NCBI GenBank assembly: GCA_944320465.1
Contig: CALUHO010000020.1
Location: forward strand, 1 to 53,177
Source of the DNA: an uncultured Bacteroidales bacterium
Lineage (GTDB): Bacteria > Bacteroidota > Bacteroidia > Bacteroidales > P3
DNA: 53,177 bases
Reading direction: 5' to 3'
The position numbers and the translations under genes are program-made. Position 1 is the first letter of the stretch; each line of letters opens with the position of its first letter. The notes beneath the pieces are model-generated. The model worked only from the letters and a program-made list of their open reading frames with translations. It searched no databases and had not been told where the DNA came from. Positions 51,932 through 53,177 of the stretch are shown in pieces.

Positions 51932-53059
51932 ATGATAAAGAGAACGGTAGCCCAGGCCATCAGGAATGATTACAAACGGAAGAAAGTCATTGTTTTGTTA
52001 GGCGCGCGGCAGGTGGGGAAGAGTACCTTGCTTTCCGAGCTTTCGTCCAAGAACGACAAAATTCTTTTCTTGAACTGCGATGATATGGACGATGTGTTGG
52101 CCTTGGAAGGCAAGACTTCTACCGAGTTGAAGAACCTGCTGTCTCCTTATACTTTGGTCTTTATCGATGAAGCGCAGCGGATTAAGAATATAGGCTTGGT
52201 CTTGAAAATGATAGGAGATTTGAAATTGTCCACGAAGATCGTGGTGACAGGCTCCTCTTCTCTCGAACTGGCCAATGAAATCAATGAACCGGCCACAGGC
52301 AGGCTGATCGAGCATCATTTATATCCGTTATCCTTGTCGGAATTGGCCAATCATGCATCGGAACGCGAAGAAAACCGTTTGTTGCCCGTCCGCATGATTT
52401 ATGGTTTCTATCCGGAGGTCGTTACAGAGCCGGACGATGCCAGGCGGATATTGATGAATTTGACAAACAGTTATTTGTATAAGGATTTATTTGCCTACAA
52501 AGGAATCAAGAAGCCCGATTTGCTCCAGAAACTGGTCAGAGCCTTGGCTTTGCAATTGGGTAGCGAAGTGTCTTATAACGAGCTGGGTAACCTTTTGGGC
52601 GTGGATAGAGGCACGGTGGAATCTTATATCGGCTTGCTGGAGAAATGTTTTGTCGTTTTCCGTTTGGATTCATTCAGCCGTAATCTCCGCAGCGAGATGA
52701 AGAAAGGCAAAAAGATTTATTTCTACGATAACGGGATCAGGAATGCTGTCTTGTCGAATTTCGCCCCTTTGGAATTGCGGAACGATGCCGGGGCTTTATG
52801 GGAAAACCTGATGGTCAGCGAAAGGGTCAAGAGGAATGCCTATTCCGGGAAATTTGCCAATCTGTTTTTCTGGCGGACGCATGAGCAGCAGGAACTCGAC
52901 TTGATAGAAGAGCAGGACGGGAATCTGCAGGCGTTCGAATTCAAATGGAATCCCCAAGCGAAGGCCAAATTGCCCAAGGCTTTTGCTTCTGCCTATCCGG
53001 AAGCAGGTTATCAAGTGATTACTCCTCAATCCTATTGGGATTTCGTTCGGATTGACTGA
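51932..53059 (+). CDS. AAA ATPase with DUF4143 domain
   Basis: 375 residues. Walker A LGARQVGKSTLL (about 23-34), Walker B FIDEAQRIK, sensor VVTGSSSLEL, a winged-helix-like middle (NELGNLLGVDRGTVESYIGLLE) and a C-terminal DUF4143/nuclease-like part with QQELDLIEE...AFEFKWN. Same family as 30418-31587 but clearly divergent in sequence, so not a recent duplicate. Own promoter at 51864-51896; the downstream gene, if any, is beyond the fifth element copy. Confidence 0.92.
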   Translation: MIKRTVAQAIRNDYKRKKVIVLLGARQVGKSTLLSELSSKNDKILFLNCDDMDDVLALEGKTSTELKNLLSPYTLVFIDEAQRIKNIGLVLKMIGDLKLSTKIVVTGSSSLELANEINEPATGRLIEHHLYPLSLSELANHASEREENRLLPVRMIYGFYPEVVTEPDDARRILMNLTNSYLYKDLFAYKGIKKPDLLQKLVRALALQLGSEVSYNELGNLLGVDRGTVESYIGLLEKCFVVFRLDSFSRNLRSEMKKGKKIYFYDNGIRNAVLSNFAPLELRNDAGALWENLMVSERVKRNAYSGKFANLFFWRTHEQQELDLIEEQDGNLQAFEFKWNPQAKAKLPKAFASAYPEAGYQVITPQSYWDFVRID

Positions 53060-53105
53060 ATTTGGGTCTTTGTTTTTCAACGGTTGTAAATTTTGCCGGC
53101 TTAAA

Positions 53106-53177
53106 CCCAAATCGGTCATTAGACTATGGGGAGATTGCCCGCTTGTGTCATGCAGCATGCTTCTCGCCTAGCCGAAG
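53106..53177 (+). mobile_element. 193-bp miniature element, copy 5 (cut by the window end)
   Basis: The left 72 bases are visible, in the orientation of copies 1 and 2 and preceded by TTAAA (53101-53105), the expected target duplicate. One base differs near the left end (ACTATGGGG for ACTTTGGGG). Confidence 0.85.

Overview
The window is a stretch of a Bacteroidales-type chromosome; I do not try to name the genus. The evidence is the gene content (PorQ of type IX secretion, an S46 dipeptidyl-peptidase, DUF4175-YbeY-MnmG neighbours, DUF2795, head-GIN proteins, an ECF sigma/anti-sigma module, DUF4143 ATPases) and several promoters of the Bacteroidetes form TTTG-N19-21-TAnnTTTG. Base composition shifts from AT-rich (about 13-24 kb) to clearly GC-richer (about 26-51 kb).

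Layout. 0.1-3.3 kb: remains of a mobilizable element on the minus strand: a tyrosine integrase gene broken by frameshifts and a 193-bp inserted repeat, a small membrane protein, and a MobV relaxase gene with one frameshift. 3.6-13.1 kb: housekeeping genes, mostly minus strand (DUF2795 protein, lpxK on plus, xseB, xseA, tRNA-Leu, tRNA-Gly, mutS, mnmG, ybeY). 13.1-19.2 kb: long AT-rich non-coding stretches around a DUF4175 gene, with two parS-like palindromes and a divergent-transcription point at about 18-19 kb that I read as a candidate replication origin. 19.2-26.5 kb: plus-strand genes rpiB, a lutB-like gene, deoC, porQ, dpp11 and a family 2 glycosyltransferase. 26.8-31.6 kb: minus-strand cytidylate-kinase-like gene, Ca2+ P-type ATPase and a DUF4143 ATPase. 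32.0-36.9 kb: a 1646-residue protein joining a DEDD-exonuclease-like region, a RecQ helicase and a UvrD helicase. 37.4-42.2 kb: ECF sigma factor, anti-sigma-like membrane protein and two exported head-GIN proteins, one with a beta-barrel. 42.1-45.5 kb: a PPDK-like protein without its usual PEP/pyruvate barrel, co-transcribed with a SpoU methyltransferase. 46.0-53.1 kb: AAA-ATPase/PDDEXK protein, ppk1 and ppx (polyphosphate synthesis and breakdown), and another DUF4143 ATPase preceded by 32-bp tandem repeats.

The feature that ties the window together is a miniature inverted-repeat element: three full 193-bp copies (2801, 13839, 18631), each flanked by a perfect 5-bp target duplication, one cut by the window end (53106), one decayed copy (47780) and two end remnants. 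Removing one copy plus one target duplicate restores the local integrase reading frame exactly. No transposase that could move it is present. A second miniature-element candidate lies at 41057-41259. All statements rest on reading the sequence by eye; no database search was run.
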